A stretch of 64,000 nt of DNA from Nonomuraea montanisoli (GCF_013363975.1 NZ_JABWGN010000016.1:124001-188000); one strand, 5' to 3'; shown: positions 9,463 through 19,899, numbered from the stretch's first letter. Notes: generated by a model from the sequence alone, not told the origin. Numbers and translations are program-made.

Positions 9463-11759
9463 CGCGCGTGCGGCCCGCCGGGCCGGGATGAGGGCCACCG
9501 CGAGCGAGGCCCCGACGGCCACGAGCACGGTCAGCGTCATCGTCAGCGCCGACGGGGTACGGCCGATGCCGGCCCCCACCCCGCTCGTGTGCCCCTGCAG
9601 GTCGATCAGGCCCGCCACCATCGACACCCCGGCCGCCGCGCCCACGGCGACGCCCACGACGACGAGCAGGCCGGTGCCCGTGACGAGCGTGGCCATGACC
9701 TGCCGGGGCGTCAGCCCCATGGCCTTGAGCACGGCCAGGTCGAAGGCGTGGTCGCGCAGGCCGAGCGCGCTGGCGGTGAGCAGGTTGGCCAGGCCGATCA
9801 GCGCGAGCACGACGATCAGGGCCACGATCACCACCCGGATCACCGAGAGCCGGTCGGCCGGGTTGACCACCCGCTGCACCTCCAGGCTCTCCCCCGAGGC
9901 GGCCAGCAGCCGCGTGCGCACCTCGGCCGGGTCGGCGCCGGGGCGCAGCGCCAGCGCGTAGTACTCCGGCGGCACCGCGTCCTTGTCGGCCAGGCTGTCG
10001 AGCCCCACCGACAGCACCTCGCCGTCGAGGTCGGGCTCGACGGCGCGGCCGACGATGCGCACGATGAGCGGCGAGCCGCCCACGGTGAGCCGCACGCGGT
10101 CGCCGATCCGCACGCCCAGCAGGTCGAGCAGCCCCTGCCCGGCCAGTGCCTCGCCGGGCCTGGCGAACATGCGGCCCTCGACCACGGGGAACGGGTACGG
10201 CGCGATGGTGCTGCCGAGCGCCCGCACCCGCACGGAGCGGGCCTCGCCGGGCGCCAGGGCGTTGACGTCGGTGCCCGGGTAGACGGCGCGCACGCCGGGG
10301 TCGCGGGACGCGATGCGCGCGGCCTGCGACGACTCCAGCTTGCCGGGGCGGACGTACAGGGAGGCGTGCTGGCCGACCTGCTCGGGATGGCTGAGGAAGT
10401 TGTCGAGCGTGGACCACACGCCCAGCCCGATCGTGATCATCATCATCGGCACGGCCAGCCCGAACGCGGTCAGGAACGCGGGCAGCCGCCGGGTGAAGGC
10501 GTCGCGGGTGCCGAGGACCAGGGCGGGCGGCAGCCGTACGAGCAGGGCCAGGCGGGCCAGCCGCGACAGGTGACCGCGCGGCGGGGCGGCCGGGACGTCG
10601 GGGATGGGCGGCGTGCGCCCGCCGCGCCAGGCGGGCAGCCCCACGGCGGCCAGCACGACGAGCGCGGTGCCGCCGACGATGGCGAGCACCGGTATGGGGG
10701 CGACGGAGGTGGTGCCGAGCACGGCGACCGTGCCCGCCCAGCCGGCCACGGCGCCGAGCGCGATGCCCAGCAGGGCGAGCGCCCCGTGCTCGGCGAGCAG
10801 CAGCAGCGTCACCTGGCCGCCGGTGAAGCCCATGGACTTGAGCGTGGCCAGGTCGCGGAGCTGGCCGAGCACCCGGCCGCCGGCCGCGTTGGCCAGGGCG
10901 AGCGCCGCGGCGACCATGCCGACCACGCCGAACAGCGCGAGCAGCGTGCCCAGCAGCCGGTTGTCGAGCTCCATGGCCGCCCGCACCTCGCGCCAGGTGT
11001 AGACGCGCTGGAGCTGGTCCTCCAGCGTCACGACGACGCGCTGCGAGACGATCTGCGCGGCCTCCGGGTCGGACAGGCGCAGCCCGGTCACCCATTCGCT
11101 GCGGCCGAGCATCGGCTCGATCCGGTCGAGCATGGACGGCAGCACCCAGGCGAGGCCGGGCGTCCACTCGGGGTAGAAGCCCTGGTCGGCCGAGTCGGCG
11201 ATGCCGCGTACGTACAGGGTGTGGCGCTCGCCGCTGAGCGCGATGACCGTGAACGACGAGCCGGTGCGCAGGCGCAGCGCGGTCGCGAACGAGCGCTCGA
11301 CCACGACGCCGTCGAGCTGGGACGCGTCGAGCCATTTGCCCTCGGTGACGACGGGCCGGGCGACCTGCGGGGCCTGCGAGGGCAGCGCGCGCAGCCCCGC
11401 GGGCTCCTTCTTGCCGCCGAGCGCGACGGTGACGGGCGCCGACCGGTACGGCCCGGCGACGCTGGTGACGCCGTCGATGGCGCCGATCTCGTCCGGCGGG
11501 CGGTCCTTGGTGTAGAGCCACACGTGGGCGCCGTTGGTCTGGGCGAACAGGCTGCGCCACGGGTTGGTGCCGTCCTCCAGGAGGGTGACGGCGGCGATGA
11601 GGGCGGCCACGATGCCGGCCACGAGCAGCACGGTCAGGACCGCCTGGCCCTTCCTGGCCCGCAGGTCGGCCGCGATCCACCGTCTCCCGGCGCGCACGGT
11701 GCTCATGCCGGTGGTCATCACGCGCGCTTCCGGGCGCTCGGCGCGGGCTTCCAGGGTGG

Positions 11760-11763
<4 letters not shown>
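9439..11763 (-). CDS. FtsX/MacB-like ABC transporter permease
   Basis: The 774-residue membrane protein has the layout of the duplicated FtsX-type permeases that export lipids or antimicrobial compounds. It has a first span near residues 40-60 (KGQAVLTVLLVAGIVAALIA), a large extracellular region, three spans about residues 270-375, a loop and span near 415-450, a second extracellular domain, and a final block of three spans (IRVVIVALIVVLALIGLANL onward). Both cores carry the motif in which the permease meets the ATPase (LKSMGFTGGQVTLLLL; LKAMGLTPRQVMATLV). Its ATG overlaps the stop of the ATPase gene by 4 bp. It forms one operon with the ATPase and PadR regulator. Substrate is unknown. Confidence 0.88.
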
Positions 11764-12484
<721 letters not shown>

Positions 12485-12488
<4 letters not shown>

Positions 12489-12991
12489 GCGAGGTCCTCC
12501 TGGCAGCGCTCCAGCCAGTCGAGGTCGGCCTGCAGGTGCAGCATGGCGCCCTCGATGAGGAGCCCGGCCACCCGGTCGCGGGGGTCGGTGCGGGAGAGCA
12601 GGTCGTTCAAATCCGCCATGAGGGAAAGATAGTGCCGCCGCTGGCGGCTGATGAGAGCCATGCGGTCGGCGATGCCGGTGAGGGGGGCGAGGACGAGCTT
12701 CATGAAGAACTCGTCGCGCACCCGCGGCCCTTCGGTGGGCTCCTCGACCCATGCGGTCAGCGACTCGCGGCCCTTGGCGGTCAGGTAGTAGACCTTCTTG
12801 TTGGGCCGGTTGGACTGCTCGACGTCGACGGCCCTGACCAGCCCGTCCTTCTCCAGCCGGCCGAGCGTCACGTATATCTGGCCGATGTTGGGGGAAGGGT
12901 AGGCCGATCCGAAGGTCTGCTCCAGTGCCTGCTTCAGCTCGTAGCCGTGAGCCGGCTCCTTCGCCAGCAGGGCCAGCAGGTGAGGCCGCAC
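12485..12991 (-). CDS. PadR-family transcriptional regulator
   Basis: The 168-residue protein has the PadR winged helix at residues 1-75 (LLALLAKEPAHGYELKQALE, then IYVTLGRLEKDGLV and the wing NKKVYYLTAKG) and a C-terminal helical dimerisation domain of the Vir/PadR class. PadR repressors with a downstream ABC exporter usually control that exporter and respond to its substrate. The GTG start at 12991 has a GGGGGTGAGG run upstream. It is the first gene of the exporter operon and diverges from the sugar-binding-protein operon at 13119. The 127-bp spacer holds two GTTACGTG copies and paired ATGCAT words that could be operators. Confidence 0.9.
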
Positions 12992-13035
12992 GCCTCACCC
13001 CCTTCCCCGTTACGTGAGCGTTACGTGCCCATCCG

Positions 13036-13074
13036 TTGACCTCCACATTACTCGTATGCATAACATGAATGCAT
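13036..13074 (+). promoter_or_regulatory. Promoter and operator-like repeats before the sugar-importer operon
   Basis: TTGACC at 13036-13041 and CATAAC at 13059-13064 with a 17-bp spacer make a promoter for the rightward operon. Two ATGCAT copies (13056-13061 and 13069-13074) flank and overlap the -10, spaced 13 bp start to start. On the other side, GTTACGTG occurs twice near 13010-13028, close to the padR start. Which regulator binds is not known. Confidence 0.4.
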
Positions 13075-13118
13075 CTACCTAACACGTATGTAATCCCGAG
13101 AAACGTGGAGGTAACAGG

Positions 13119-14366
13119 GTGCTTCGCCCCGTTCCGATCGTGCTGGCCTTCCTTCTGGCGGCCGGATGCGCCGGGACGGGCGACGAGGGCGGTGGCGACA
13201 CCGGGACCGGCGGCACGGGTCCCATCACGTTCGCCACCGGGCGCGACACCACGGCGTACCTGCAACCCCTGCTGGACCGCTGGAACCAGGCCCACCCGGC
13301 CGAGAAGGTGACGCTCCTCGAACTGCCCGAGGCCGCCGACGAGCAGCGCGCTCAGATGGTGGCCAACCTCCAGGCCCGCAGCAGCCGGTACGACGTGCTC
13401 GGACTGGATGTTGTGTGGACCGCGGAGTTCGCGGACAACGGCTGGATCATCCCCCTGGAGCGCGGGCTCTTCCCGCTCGACAGGTTCCTGCCGACGGCCG
13501 TCGAGACCGCGGTCTACAAGGACAAGCTCTGGGCGGTGCCGTACACGACCAACGCGGGGCTGCTCTACTACCGCACCGATCTCGTGAAGAAGCCGCCCAG
13601 AACCTGGGCGGAGCTTCGCGAACAGGCGCTATCAGTCACGAAAAAGCATGACATTGAGGGTTATGCCGGGCAGTTCCTTGCGTACGAGGGGCTGACCGTC
13701 AACTTCACCGAGGCCGTGCAGTCAGCGGGCGGGCAGGTCGTCAGCCCCGACGGCACGAAGGTGACGCTCGACCCGGCCAAGGCGAAAACCGCGCTGGAGT
13801 TCCTCCAGCGGGGGCTGCGCGAGGGCTGGATCCCCAAGGAGTCGCTCACCTACAAGGAGGAGGAGACCCGCCTGGCCTTCCAGGAGGGCAGGCTCGCCTT
13901 CGCCCGCAACTGGCCGCACGCCTACGGGCCGGCCATCGGGCGGATCGGCGGCAAGGTCGGCGTCACGCGGCTGCCGGGCCTGGACGGGCCCGGATCCAGC
14001 ACGCTCGGCGGCGCCAACCTGGCCGTCAGCGCCTCCTCCAAGCACCAGCAGACGGCACAGGAGTTCATCCGTTACTTCACGGGCCTGGACAACGAGCGCC
14101 GGGTCCTCACCGAGGGGTCCTTCCCGCCGGTGTGGACCGAGCTGTACGACGATCCCGAGCTGATCAGGCGCTTCCCGTACCTGCCCGTGCTCAAGGAGAG
14201 CATCCTCGCCGCCAAGCTCCGGCCGGCGAGTCCCACCTACAACCAGCTGAGCCTGGTGATCGCCAGCTCGGTCGCCAAGGCCATCAGCCCTCCCTTCACC
14301 GAGTCCGCCGACGACGTCGCGGCCTCGATGAGATCCGAACTTGAAGAGATCATCAGAACCCAGTGA
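13119..14366 (+). CDS. Lipoprotein sugar-binding protein 1 (LpqY/ThuE-like)
   Basis: Family 1 extracellular solute-binding protein, 415 residues, with a lipoprotein signal peptide and lipobox LAAGC (Cys17), so it is anchored outside the membrane. The region GLDVVWTAEFADNGWI and the layout resemble trehalose-binding LpqY/ThuE proteins, which suggests a trehalose or alpha-glucoside ligand; this is inference. GTG start with GGAGG 8 bp upstream. It leads an operon with a second binding protein and two permeases and no ATPase; in actinomycetes such importers commonly share the ATPase MsiK. Confidence 0.85.
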   Translation: MLRPVPIVLAFLLAAGCAGTGDEGGGDTGTGGTGPITFATGRDTTAYLQPLLDRWNQAHPAEKVTLLELPEAADEQRAQMVANLQARSSRYDVLGLDVVWTAEFADNGWIIPLERGLFPLDRFLPTAVETAVYKDKLWAVPYTTNAGLLYYRTDLVKKPPRTWAELREQALSVTKKHDIEGYAGQFLAYEGLTVNFTEAVQSAGGQVVSPDGTKVTLDPAKAKTALEFLQRGLREGWIPKESLTYKEEETRLAFQEGRLAFARNWPHAYGPAIGRIGGKVGVTRLPGLDGPGSSTLGGANLAVSASSKHQQTAQEFIRYFTGLDNERRVLTEGSFPPVWTELYDDPELIRRFPYLPVLKESILAAKLRPASPTYNQLSLVIASSVAKAISPPFTESADDVAASMRSELEEIIRTQ

Positions 14367-14373
14367 GGAAGTC

Positions 14374-15705
14374 ATGGCAAAAGCCAGCGCAGCAGTCATC
14401 CTGGCCGGGCTCGCGGTAGCCGTCGCCGCCTGCGGCAACGCGCCGACGACGAGCGGGCCCGCGGCCTCCAGCTCTGCGAGCTCGGCGAGCACAGGCGGCG
14501 GCGGCAAGACCCTCGAAGGCGTCAAGCTCGAGGTGGCCGCCAAGTGGACCGGTGACGAGCAGAAGAACTTCGAGCAGGTGCTCAAGGCCTTCACCGAGAA
14601 GACCGGCGCCAAGGTCACCTACGCCTCCACCGGTGAGGACACCGGCGCCTACCTCGGCCCGCGCATCCAGGGCGGCAGCCCGCCCGACGTGGCCATCCTC
14701 CCGCAGCCCGGCCTGGTGCAGCAGTACGCCAAGCAGGGCGCGCTCAAGCCGCTGACCGACGCGGTGACCAAGGAGATCGACACCAACTACACCCCGTACT
14801 GGAAGGACCTCGGCTCCGCCGACGGCAAGGTGTACGGCGTGCTGATCAAGGCGGCGCACAAGTCGCTGGTCTGGTACCGCACGCAGGCGTTCCAGGACGC
14901 CGGCGTCCAGGAGCCGGCCACCTGGGACGACCTGATGAAGGCCGCGCAGACCATCGCCGACTCCGGCACCGCGCCGTTCTCCCTCTGCGGCGCGTCCGCC
15001 TGGACCCTGACCGACCTGTTCGAGAACATCTACCTCTCGACGGCCGGCCCCGAGAAGTACGACCAGCTCTCCAAGCACGAGATCCCGTGGACCGACCCGA
15101 GCGTGGCCACCGCGCTGGAGAAGATCGCGCAGATCGCCGGCAAGCAGGAGTTCATGGTCGACGGGACGTCCGGCACCATGCAGACCGACTTCCCGACCTG
15201 CGCCAACAAGGTCTTCGCCAACAAGAAGTCCGCCATGGTGATCGAGGCCGACTTCGTGGCCACCTCCGTCGCCCAGGCCAAGGGCAAGGTCGGCGAGGAC
15301 GCCAAGGCCATCCCGTTCCCGAAGGCCGGCGACACCGCCCCGGTCGTCCTCGGCGGCGACGTCGCGGTCGCGATGAAGGACTCCCCCGGCGCCATGGCGC
15401 TGCTGGAGTTCCTCGCCTCCAAGGAGGGCGGCGAGATCTGGGCCAAGCTGCCCGGCTACCTGTCGCCCAACAAGAACGTCTCCCCCGACAACTACCCCGA
15501 CGCGCTGACCAAGCAGCTCGGCCAGACGATCGTCTCGGCCGGCGACGCCGTCCGCTACGACATGTCGGACTTGGCGCCGAGCGCGTTCGGCGGCACCGAC
15601 GGCAAGGGCGAGTGGAAGATCCTGCAGGACTTCCTGCGCAAGCCCACGGACGTCAAGGGCGCGCAGGCCGCGCTGGAGGCAGAGGCCAAGAAGGCCTGGA
15701 AGTAA
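14374..15705 (+). CDS. Lipoprotein sugar-binding protein 2 (AglE-like)
   Basis: Second solute-binding protein of the operon, 443 residues, with signal peptide and lipobox VAAC (Cys20) followed by a Ser/Ala-rich linker. The mature start EGVKLEVAAKWTGDEQKNFE and the phrase PDVAILPQPGLVQQYAKQG resemble alpha-glucoside-binding AglE proteins. GAGGAA precedes the ATG at 14374, 8 bp after the first gene's stop. The two binding proteins are only distantly alike, so this is not a recent duplication; they may deliver different glycosides to one permease pair. Confidence 0.87.
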   Translation: MAKASAAVILAGLAVAVAACGNAPTTSGPAASSSASSASTGGGGKTLEGVKLEVAAKWTGDEQKNFEQVLKAFTEKTGAKVTYASTGEDTGAYLGPRIQGGSPPDVAILPQPGLVQQYAKQGALKPLTDAVTKEIDTNYTPYWKDLGSADGKVYGVLIKAAHKSLVWYRTQAFQDAGVQEPATWDDLMKAAQTIADSGTAPFSLCGASAWTLTDLFENIYLSTAGPEKYDQLSKHEIPWTDPSVATALEKIAQIAGKQEFMVDGTSGTMQTDFPTCANKVFANKKSAMVIEADFVATSVAQAKGKVGEDAKAIPFPKAGDTAPVVLGGDVAVAMKDSPGAMALLEFLASKEGGEIWAKLPGYLSPNKNVSPDNYPDALTKQLGQTIVSAGDAVRYDMSDLAPSAFGGTDGKGEWKILQDFLRKPTDVKGAQAALEAEAKKAWK

Positions 15706-15717
15706 AGAGGTAAGGCC

Positions 15718-17103
15718 GTGACCGAACGGTTGGACGGCCCGGCCCCGGCGGTGCCGCGCGAGGAGGAGACCTCGCGCGGCGGCGCCTCAGGACCGGCTGA
15801 CACCCCCAGCACCAAGCTACGCCTCGGCCCCTCCCCGGCGGTCGCCATCGCCTTCCTCCTCCCGGCGGCCCTGCTGCTGGGCGTCTGGGTGGTCTACCCG
15901 ATCGTCTACTCCCTGTTCCGCAGCCTCTTCGACGCCTCGGGCTCGGGGTTCGTGGGGCTGGGGAACTACGCCACGATCTTCACCGACGGCAGCATGCTCA
16001 CCACGATCAGGAACAACCTGATCTGGGTGGTCGTGGCGCCGATCGTGGTCACCACGCTCGGGCTGATCTTCGCGGTGCTCACCGAGCGGATCCGGTGGGC
16101 GACGGCGTTCAAGCTCATCGTGTTCATGCCGATGGCGGTCTCGCTCATGGCCGCCGGCGTGATCTTCCGCCTGGTGTACGACGAGGCCCCGGACAGAGGC
16201 GTGGCCAACGCCATCCTCACGACCGTGCACGACACGTTCTCCTCCTCGCAGGGCTACCCGGAGGCGCGTCCCCGCGAGGGCGCCCAGTCGGCGGTGGCCG
16301 CGCAGGACGGCGGAGTCGTCACCAAGCAGCCCGCGCAGGCGGGACAGCCGGTGCTGATCCCGATCGTGGGCGTCAAGCCCGCGACCATGCCCGGGAACGC
16401 CCGGCCCGCCAAGGCGGTCACGGGCGGCGGCGGCCTGGCCGGCACGGTGTGGTTCGACTTCACCCCCGGCGGCGGGGGCGCACCGAACCAGGTCGACTCG
16501 GGCGAGAAGGGCCTGCCCGGCATGACCGTGGAGGCGGTCAAGGACGGCAAGGTGGCCGGCACCGCCACGACGGCCGAGGACGGCTCGTTCCGCTTCGAGG
16601 GACTGCCCGCCGGCTCGTACGTGGTGCGGCTGCCGCAGGACAACTTCAAGGCCGCCTACAACGGCCTGACCTGGCTCGGCCCGACGCTCATCACACCGGC
16701 GATCATCGGCGCGTTCGTCTGGGTGTGGGCCGGGTTCGCGATGGTGCTCATCGCGGCGGGCCTGGCGGCCATCCCGCGTGACGCGCTGGAGGCGGCCCGC
16801 ATCGACGGCGCGACGGAGTGGCAGGTGTTCCGCCGGATCACGATCCCGCTGCTGTCGCCGGTGCTGCTGGTCGTCTTCGTCACCATGATCATCAATACGC
16901 TGAAGGTCTTCGACCTCGTCTTCATCATCGCGCCGTCCTCGGTCCAGCCGCAGGCGAACGTGGTCGCGCTGGAGATGTGGCGGGTGGCCTTCGGCGGCGG
17001 CAACAACCAGGGGCTCGGCAGCGCGCTGGCGATCTTCCTGCTCATTCTGGTCCTGCCTTTCATGATCATGAACATCCGCAGGTTCAGGAGGGAGAACGCA
17101 TGA
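15718..17103 (+). CDS. Sugar ABC permease (AglF-like) with extracellular insert domain
   Basis: Permease of 461 residues, about 150 longer than the usual 300. Spans are near residues 40-65, 95-120 and 130-155; the EAA loop EAARIDGATEWQVFRRI that docks the ATPase lies near 360, between spans 4 and 5. The extra block (about residues 170-310) lies in the extracellular loop between spans 3 and 4. It begins with a low-complexity linker, then shows a Cna-B/SdrD-like beta-sandwich pattern: GTVWFDFTPG, GLPGMTVEAVKDG, TTAEDGSFRFEGLPAGSYVV. Such a domain could contact one of the two binding proteins. GTG start; it overlaps the next permease by 4 bp. Confidence 0.88.
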   Translation: MTERLDGPAPAVPREEETSRGGASGPADTPSTKLRLGPSPAVAIAFLLPAALLLGVWVVYPIVYSLFRSLFDASGSGFVGLGNYATIFTDGSMLTTIRNNLIWVVVAPIVVTTLGLIFAVLTERIRWATAFKLIVFMPMAVSLMAAGVIFRLVYDEAPDRGVANAILTTVHDTFSSSQGYPEARPREGAQSAVAAQDGGVVTKQPAQAGQPVLIPIVGVKPATMPGNARPAKAVTGGGGLAGTVWFDFTPGGGGAPNQVDSGEKGLPGMTVEAVKDGKVAGTATTAEDGSFRFEGLPAGSYVVRLPQDNFKAAYNGLTWLGPTLITPAIIGAFVWVWAGFAMVLIAAGLAAIPRDALEAARIDGATEWQVFRRITIPLLSPVLLVVFVTMIINTLKVFDLVFIIAPSSVQPQANVVALEMWRVAFGGGNNQGLGSALAIFLLILVLPFMIMNIRRFRRENA

Positions 17104-18002
17104 CGACCGCGACAGCCACGGCCGCTCCCGCCGGCCTGCACGCGGGTGCCCCCCGCAGGGGCCTGGTCAGCAAGATCGTGGACCGCCTCGGCAGCGGCGT
17201 GATCCAGGTCGTCATGGTGCTGCTCGGCCTGTTCTGGCTGGTGCCCACGATCGGCCTGTTCGTCGTCTCGCTGCGCACGGTGGACGTCAACAACGCCGAG
17301 GGCTGGTGGACGGTCTTCACCAAGCCGGCCGAGCTGACCATCAAGAACTACAGCGACCTGCTGGCCAGCGGCTTCACCTCGTCGTTCTGGAACACCGTGG
17401 CGATCACGGTGCCGACCACGATCCTGGTGATCGGCATCGCGGCCATGGCGGCCTACGCGTTCGCGTGGATGGAGTTCAGGGGCCGCGACACGCTGTTCCT
17501 CATCGTGGTCGGGCTGCTCATCGTGCCGATCCAGATCGCGCTCATCCCGATCGCCAAGATGTACGGCGACATGGGGATCTTCGGCTCGATCCCCGGCGTG
17601 GTGCTGTTCCACACGGCCTTCGGCCTGCCATTCGCGATCTTCCTGCTCCGCAACTTCTTCGTCGGCATCCCGGCCTCGCTGCTGGAGGCGGCCCGGATGG
17701 ACGGCGCGCCGGAGTGGAAGATCTTCGTGTCGGTGGTGTTCCCGCTGGGCAAGCCGGCGATCGCCTCGCTGGGCATCTTCCAGTTCCTGTGGGTGTGGAA
17801 CGACATGCTCATCGCGCTGGTCTTCGCGAACACCGACAGCCAGCCGATGACCAAGGCCCTGCAGTCGCAGATGCGGCAGTTCGGATCCAACGTGGACATC
17901 CTGTCCTCGGGGGCGTTCCTGTCGCTGATCGTCCCGCTGATCCTGTTCTTCGCCTTCCAGCGGTACTTCGTCCAGGGCATGATGGCCGGCTCCGTCAAGT
18001 AG
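17100..18002 (+). CDS. Sugar ABC permease (AglG/MalG-like)
   Basis: Second permease, 300 residues, six predicted spans, with the EAA motif EAARMDGAPEWKIFVSVVFP near residues 200-220. The N-terminus KIVDRLGSGVIQVVMVLLGLF followed by WLVPTIGLFVVSLR is characteristic of AglG-type subunits. Its ATG overlaps the stop of the preceding permease. Last gene of the importer operon, followed by a 9-bp hairpin at 18016-18055. The ATPase must be supplied in trans. Confidence 0.92.
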   Translation: MTTATATAAPAGLHAGAPRRGLVSKIVDRLGSGVIQVVMVLLGLFWLVPTIGLFVVSLRTVDVNNAEGWWTVFTKPAELTIKNYSDLLASGFTSSFWNTVAITVPTTILVIGIAAMAAYAFAWMEFRGRDTLFLIVVGLLIVPIQIALIPIAKMYGDMGIFGSIPGVVLFHTAFGLPFAIFLLRNFFVGIPASLLEAARMDGAPEWKIFVSVVFPLGKPAIASLGIFQFLWVWNDMLIALVFANTDSQPMTKALQSQMRQFGSNVDILSSGAFLSLIVPLILFFAFQRYFVQGMMAGSVK

Positions 18003-18015
18003 CCGGTCCTTCGAA

Positions 18016-18055
18016 AGCGGGCGCTCGCATCTCACAGGGGCTGCGGGCGCCCGCT
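18016..18055 (+). terminator. Hairpin after the sugar-importer operon
   Basis: AGCGGGCGC (18016-18024) pairs with GCGCCCGCT (18047-18055), a 9-bp G/C stem 14 bp after the permease stop and before the ung promoter. Confidence 0.6.
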
Positions 18056-18140
18056 CCGTCGTGCTCTGTGATCATTCCGGTACGGCCGGAGCGCCCGATT
18101 CGGGCACGGGCCGCACCAGACCTGGATAGGCTGATCGGCC

Positions 18141-18818
18141 ATGGCAGGTCGTCCCCTGAACGAAGTCGTCGAAGCCGGATGGGCCCAGGCACTGGAGCCC
18201 GTCGCCGAGCAGATCGCCCACATGGGCGAGTTCCTGCGCAACGAGATCAACGAAGGCCGGCAGTACCTCCCCTCCGGGGCCCACGTGCTGCGCGCCTTCA
18301 GCCAGCCCTTCGACGAGGTCAAGGTGCTGATCGTCGGGCAGGACCCCTACCCCACGCCCGGGCATCCCATCGGGCTGTCCTTCTCCGTCGCCCCCGACGT
18401 GCGGCCCATCCCGGGCAGCCTGGTCAACATCTACAAGGAGATGGAGACCGACCTGGGGCTCCCACGTCCCGCGAACGGCGACCTCACCCCGTGGGCCGAG
18501 CAGGGCGTCCTGCTGCTCAACAGGGTGCTCACCGTGATGCCCGGCAAGCCCGCCTCCCACCGCGGCAAGGGCTGGGAGGAGGTCACCGAGCAGGCCATCC
18601 GCGCCCTCGTGGCCCGCGACAAGCCGATGGTCGCGATCCTGTGGGGCCGTGACGCCCGCAACCTGGCGCCCATGCTCGGCCAGGTGCCGCGCATCGAGTC
18701 GGCCCACCCGTCGCCGCTGTCGGCGCGCAACGGTTTCTTCGGGTCGCGGCCGTTCAGCCGGGCCAACGAGCTGCTCATCCAGCAAGGCGCGACCCCGGTC
18801 GAGTGGAAGCTGCCCTAG
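18141..18818 (+). CDS. ung: Uracil-DNA glycosylase, family 1
   Basis: Base-excision repair enzyme that removes uracil from DNA. The 225 residues contain the catalytic water-activating motif VGQDPYP (Asp68), the uracil-binding LLLNRVLTV region and the DNA-intercalation loop AHPSPLSARNGF. TAGGCT at 18127-18132 is a good -10 and ends 8 bp before the ATG, so the transcript is probably leaderless; no ribosome-binding site is visible. The start is certain from family length. Confidence 0.96.
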   Translation: MAGRPLNEVVEAGWAQALEPVAEQIAHMGEFLRNEINEGRQYLPSGAHVLRAFSQPFDEVKVLIVGQDPYPTPGHPIGLSFSVAPDVRPIPGSLVNIYKEMETDLGLPRPANGDLTPWAEQGVLLLNRVLTVMPGKPASHRGKGWEEVTEQAIRALVARDKPMVAILWGRDARNLAPMLGQVPRIESAHPSPLSARNGFFGSRPFSRANELLIQQGATPVEWKLP

Positions 18819-18828
18819 CATCGTCGCC

Positions 18829-19152
18829 ATGAGCGATAACGAGAAATTCCTGCGTCTCACGGTCGAGCTGACCGTCGAGGTGCTCGACGTCAACGCGCTG
18901 CAGGCCGCCGCGCTCGCCGAGATCCGGCATCCGGACGCCGACCTGTCCGACGAGGAGCGGGCCGAGCAGGCCGAGCTGGTCTCCTCCGACGAGACCGGCG
19001 CCTCCGCGCTGCAGTGGCTCATCGAGCCCGACCACGTGCTCCAGCTCGTGGACCACATCGACGAGATCGAGCCCCGCGAGGCCATGCTGGGTGTCGAGCC
19101 GTCCGAAGCGCCCGAGGACGACGAGGACGACGAGGAGCATGCGCACGCCTGA
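18829..19152 (+). CDS. Small acidic hypothetical protein
   Basis: A 107-residue acidic protein starting 10 bp after the ung stop and probably cotranscribed with it. No signal or membrane segment; the C-terminus is a run of Asp/Glu ending EEHAHA. The central region (DETGASALQWLIEPDHVLQLV) looks folded and helical. I recognise no family. A 14-bp terminator stem follows immediately. Confidence 0.75.
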   Translation: MSDNEKFLRLTVELTVEVLDVNALQAAALAEIRHPDADLSDEERAEQAELVSSDETGASALQWLIEPDHVLQLVDHIDEIEPREAMLGVEPSEAPEDDEDDEEHAHA

Positions 19153-19160
19153 CATCGGCA

Positions 19161-19194
19161 GCCGGTCACGGCGCTGAGGCGCGCCGTGACCGGC
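19161..19194 (+). terminator. 14-bp perfect stem after the ung unit
   Basis: GCCGGTCACGGCGC (19161-19174) and GCGCCGTGACCGGC (19181-19194) pair fully around a 6-nt loop, 8 bp after the small acidic gene. Likely a factor-independent terminator of the ung unit. Confidence 0.8.
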
Positions 19195-19258
19195 CGTCAG
19201 GCCGGCGAAGAGTCCGGGCACGGGGTCGTCCGTGCCCGCCCGCACGAGAGGGCACGCT

Positions 19259-19549
19259 GTGATCGTCGCGTTCTCCATCACCCCGCTGGGCGTCGGCGAA
19301 GGGGTCGCCGAGCCGGTGGCGCGCGCCGTCAAGGTGGTCAGGGAGAGTGGGCTGCCGAACCGCACGGACGCCATGTTCACCACGATCGAGGGCGAGTGGG
19401 ACGAGGTGATGGCCGTCGTCAAGCGCGCCGTGGACGCGGTGGCGGAGGTCGCGCCCCGGGTCAGCCTCGTCCTGAAGGCCGACCTGCGCGAGGGCGTCAC
19501 GGACGGGATGACGAGCAAGCTCGAATCCCTGGAACGCCACCTTTCCTAG
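19259..19549 (+). CDS. MTH1187-family (UPF0045) thiamine-binding-type protein
   Basis: The 96-residue protein matches the small ferredoxin-fold family typified by MTH1187/YqgV, some of whose members bind thiamine or its precursor: VIVAFSITPLGVGEGVAEPV, AMFTTIEGEWDEVMAVVKRA and VSLVLKADLREG. I place the start at GTG 19259, where similarity begins; GAGAGG lies 7 bp upstream. Monocistronic after a strong terminator. Partner and pathway are unknown here; no thiamine gene is adjacent. Confidence 0.85.
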   Translation: MIVAFSITPLGVGEGVAEPVARAVKVVRESGLPNRTDAMFTTIEGEWDEVMAVVKRAVDAVAEVAPRVSLVLKADLREGVTDGMTSKLESLERHLS

Positions 19550-19700
19550 CCACTTCCCGAAGGCCCTGGCCACATCCCGGGGCCTTCCCAAGAGCCTCGG
19601 TCCCTCGCGGGAACCCTGACACCATCGCGCGAGCCCTGCCTCCTTCGAGGAGGTCTTGGCACCTTCCCTGCAGCGCCTGAGACGCTTCCCGGGAGTCTCC
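19550..19700. repeat. Degenerate tandem repeat, about 21 bp unit
   Basis: Imperfect units of the form TTCxxGxAGxCCTGxCAC recur about seven times between the thiamine-binding-type gene and the monooxygenase promoter. I see no gene in 19550-19899; both strands hold only short frames with coding-unlike composition. This is the first of several repeat arrays that run to 26.9 kb. Confidence 0.45.
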
Positions 19701-19899
19701 ACTCTCACTCAGAGCCTGCCTGCCTTCCTGGGAGCGACCCGAGCCTGCCCGCCCGAGAGCCACTGCCTGTGCCTGGGAGACCGCGTGCCCGGCACTGTGG
19801 GCCCAGGCACCTCTCGCGGGCGGGCACGTACTCACAGGCGGACGCGCAGGTCTCGCAGATGGGTGAACCTCCTGGGCCTACGGGGGACCTCCGCACGGA

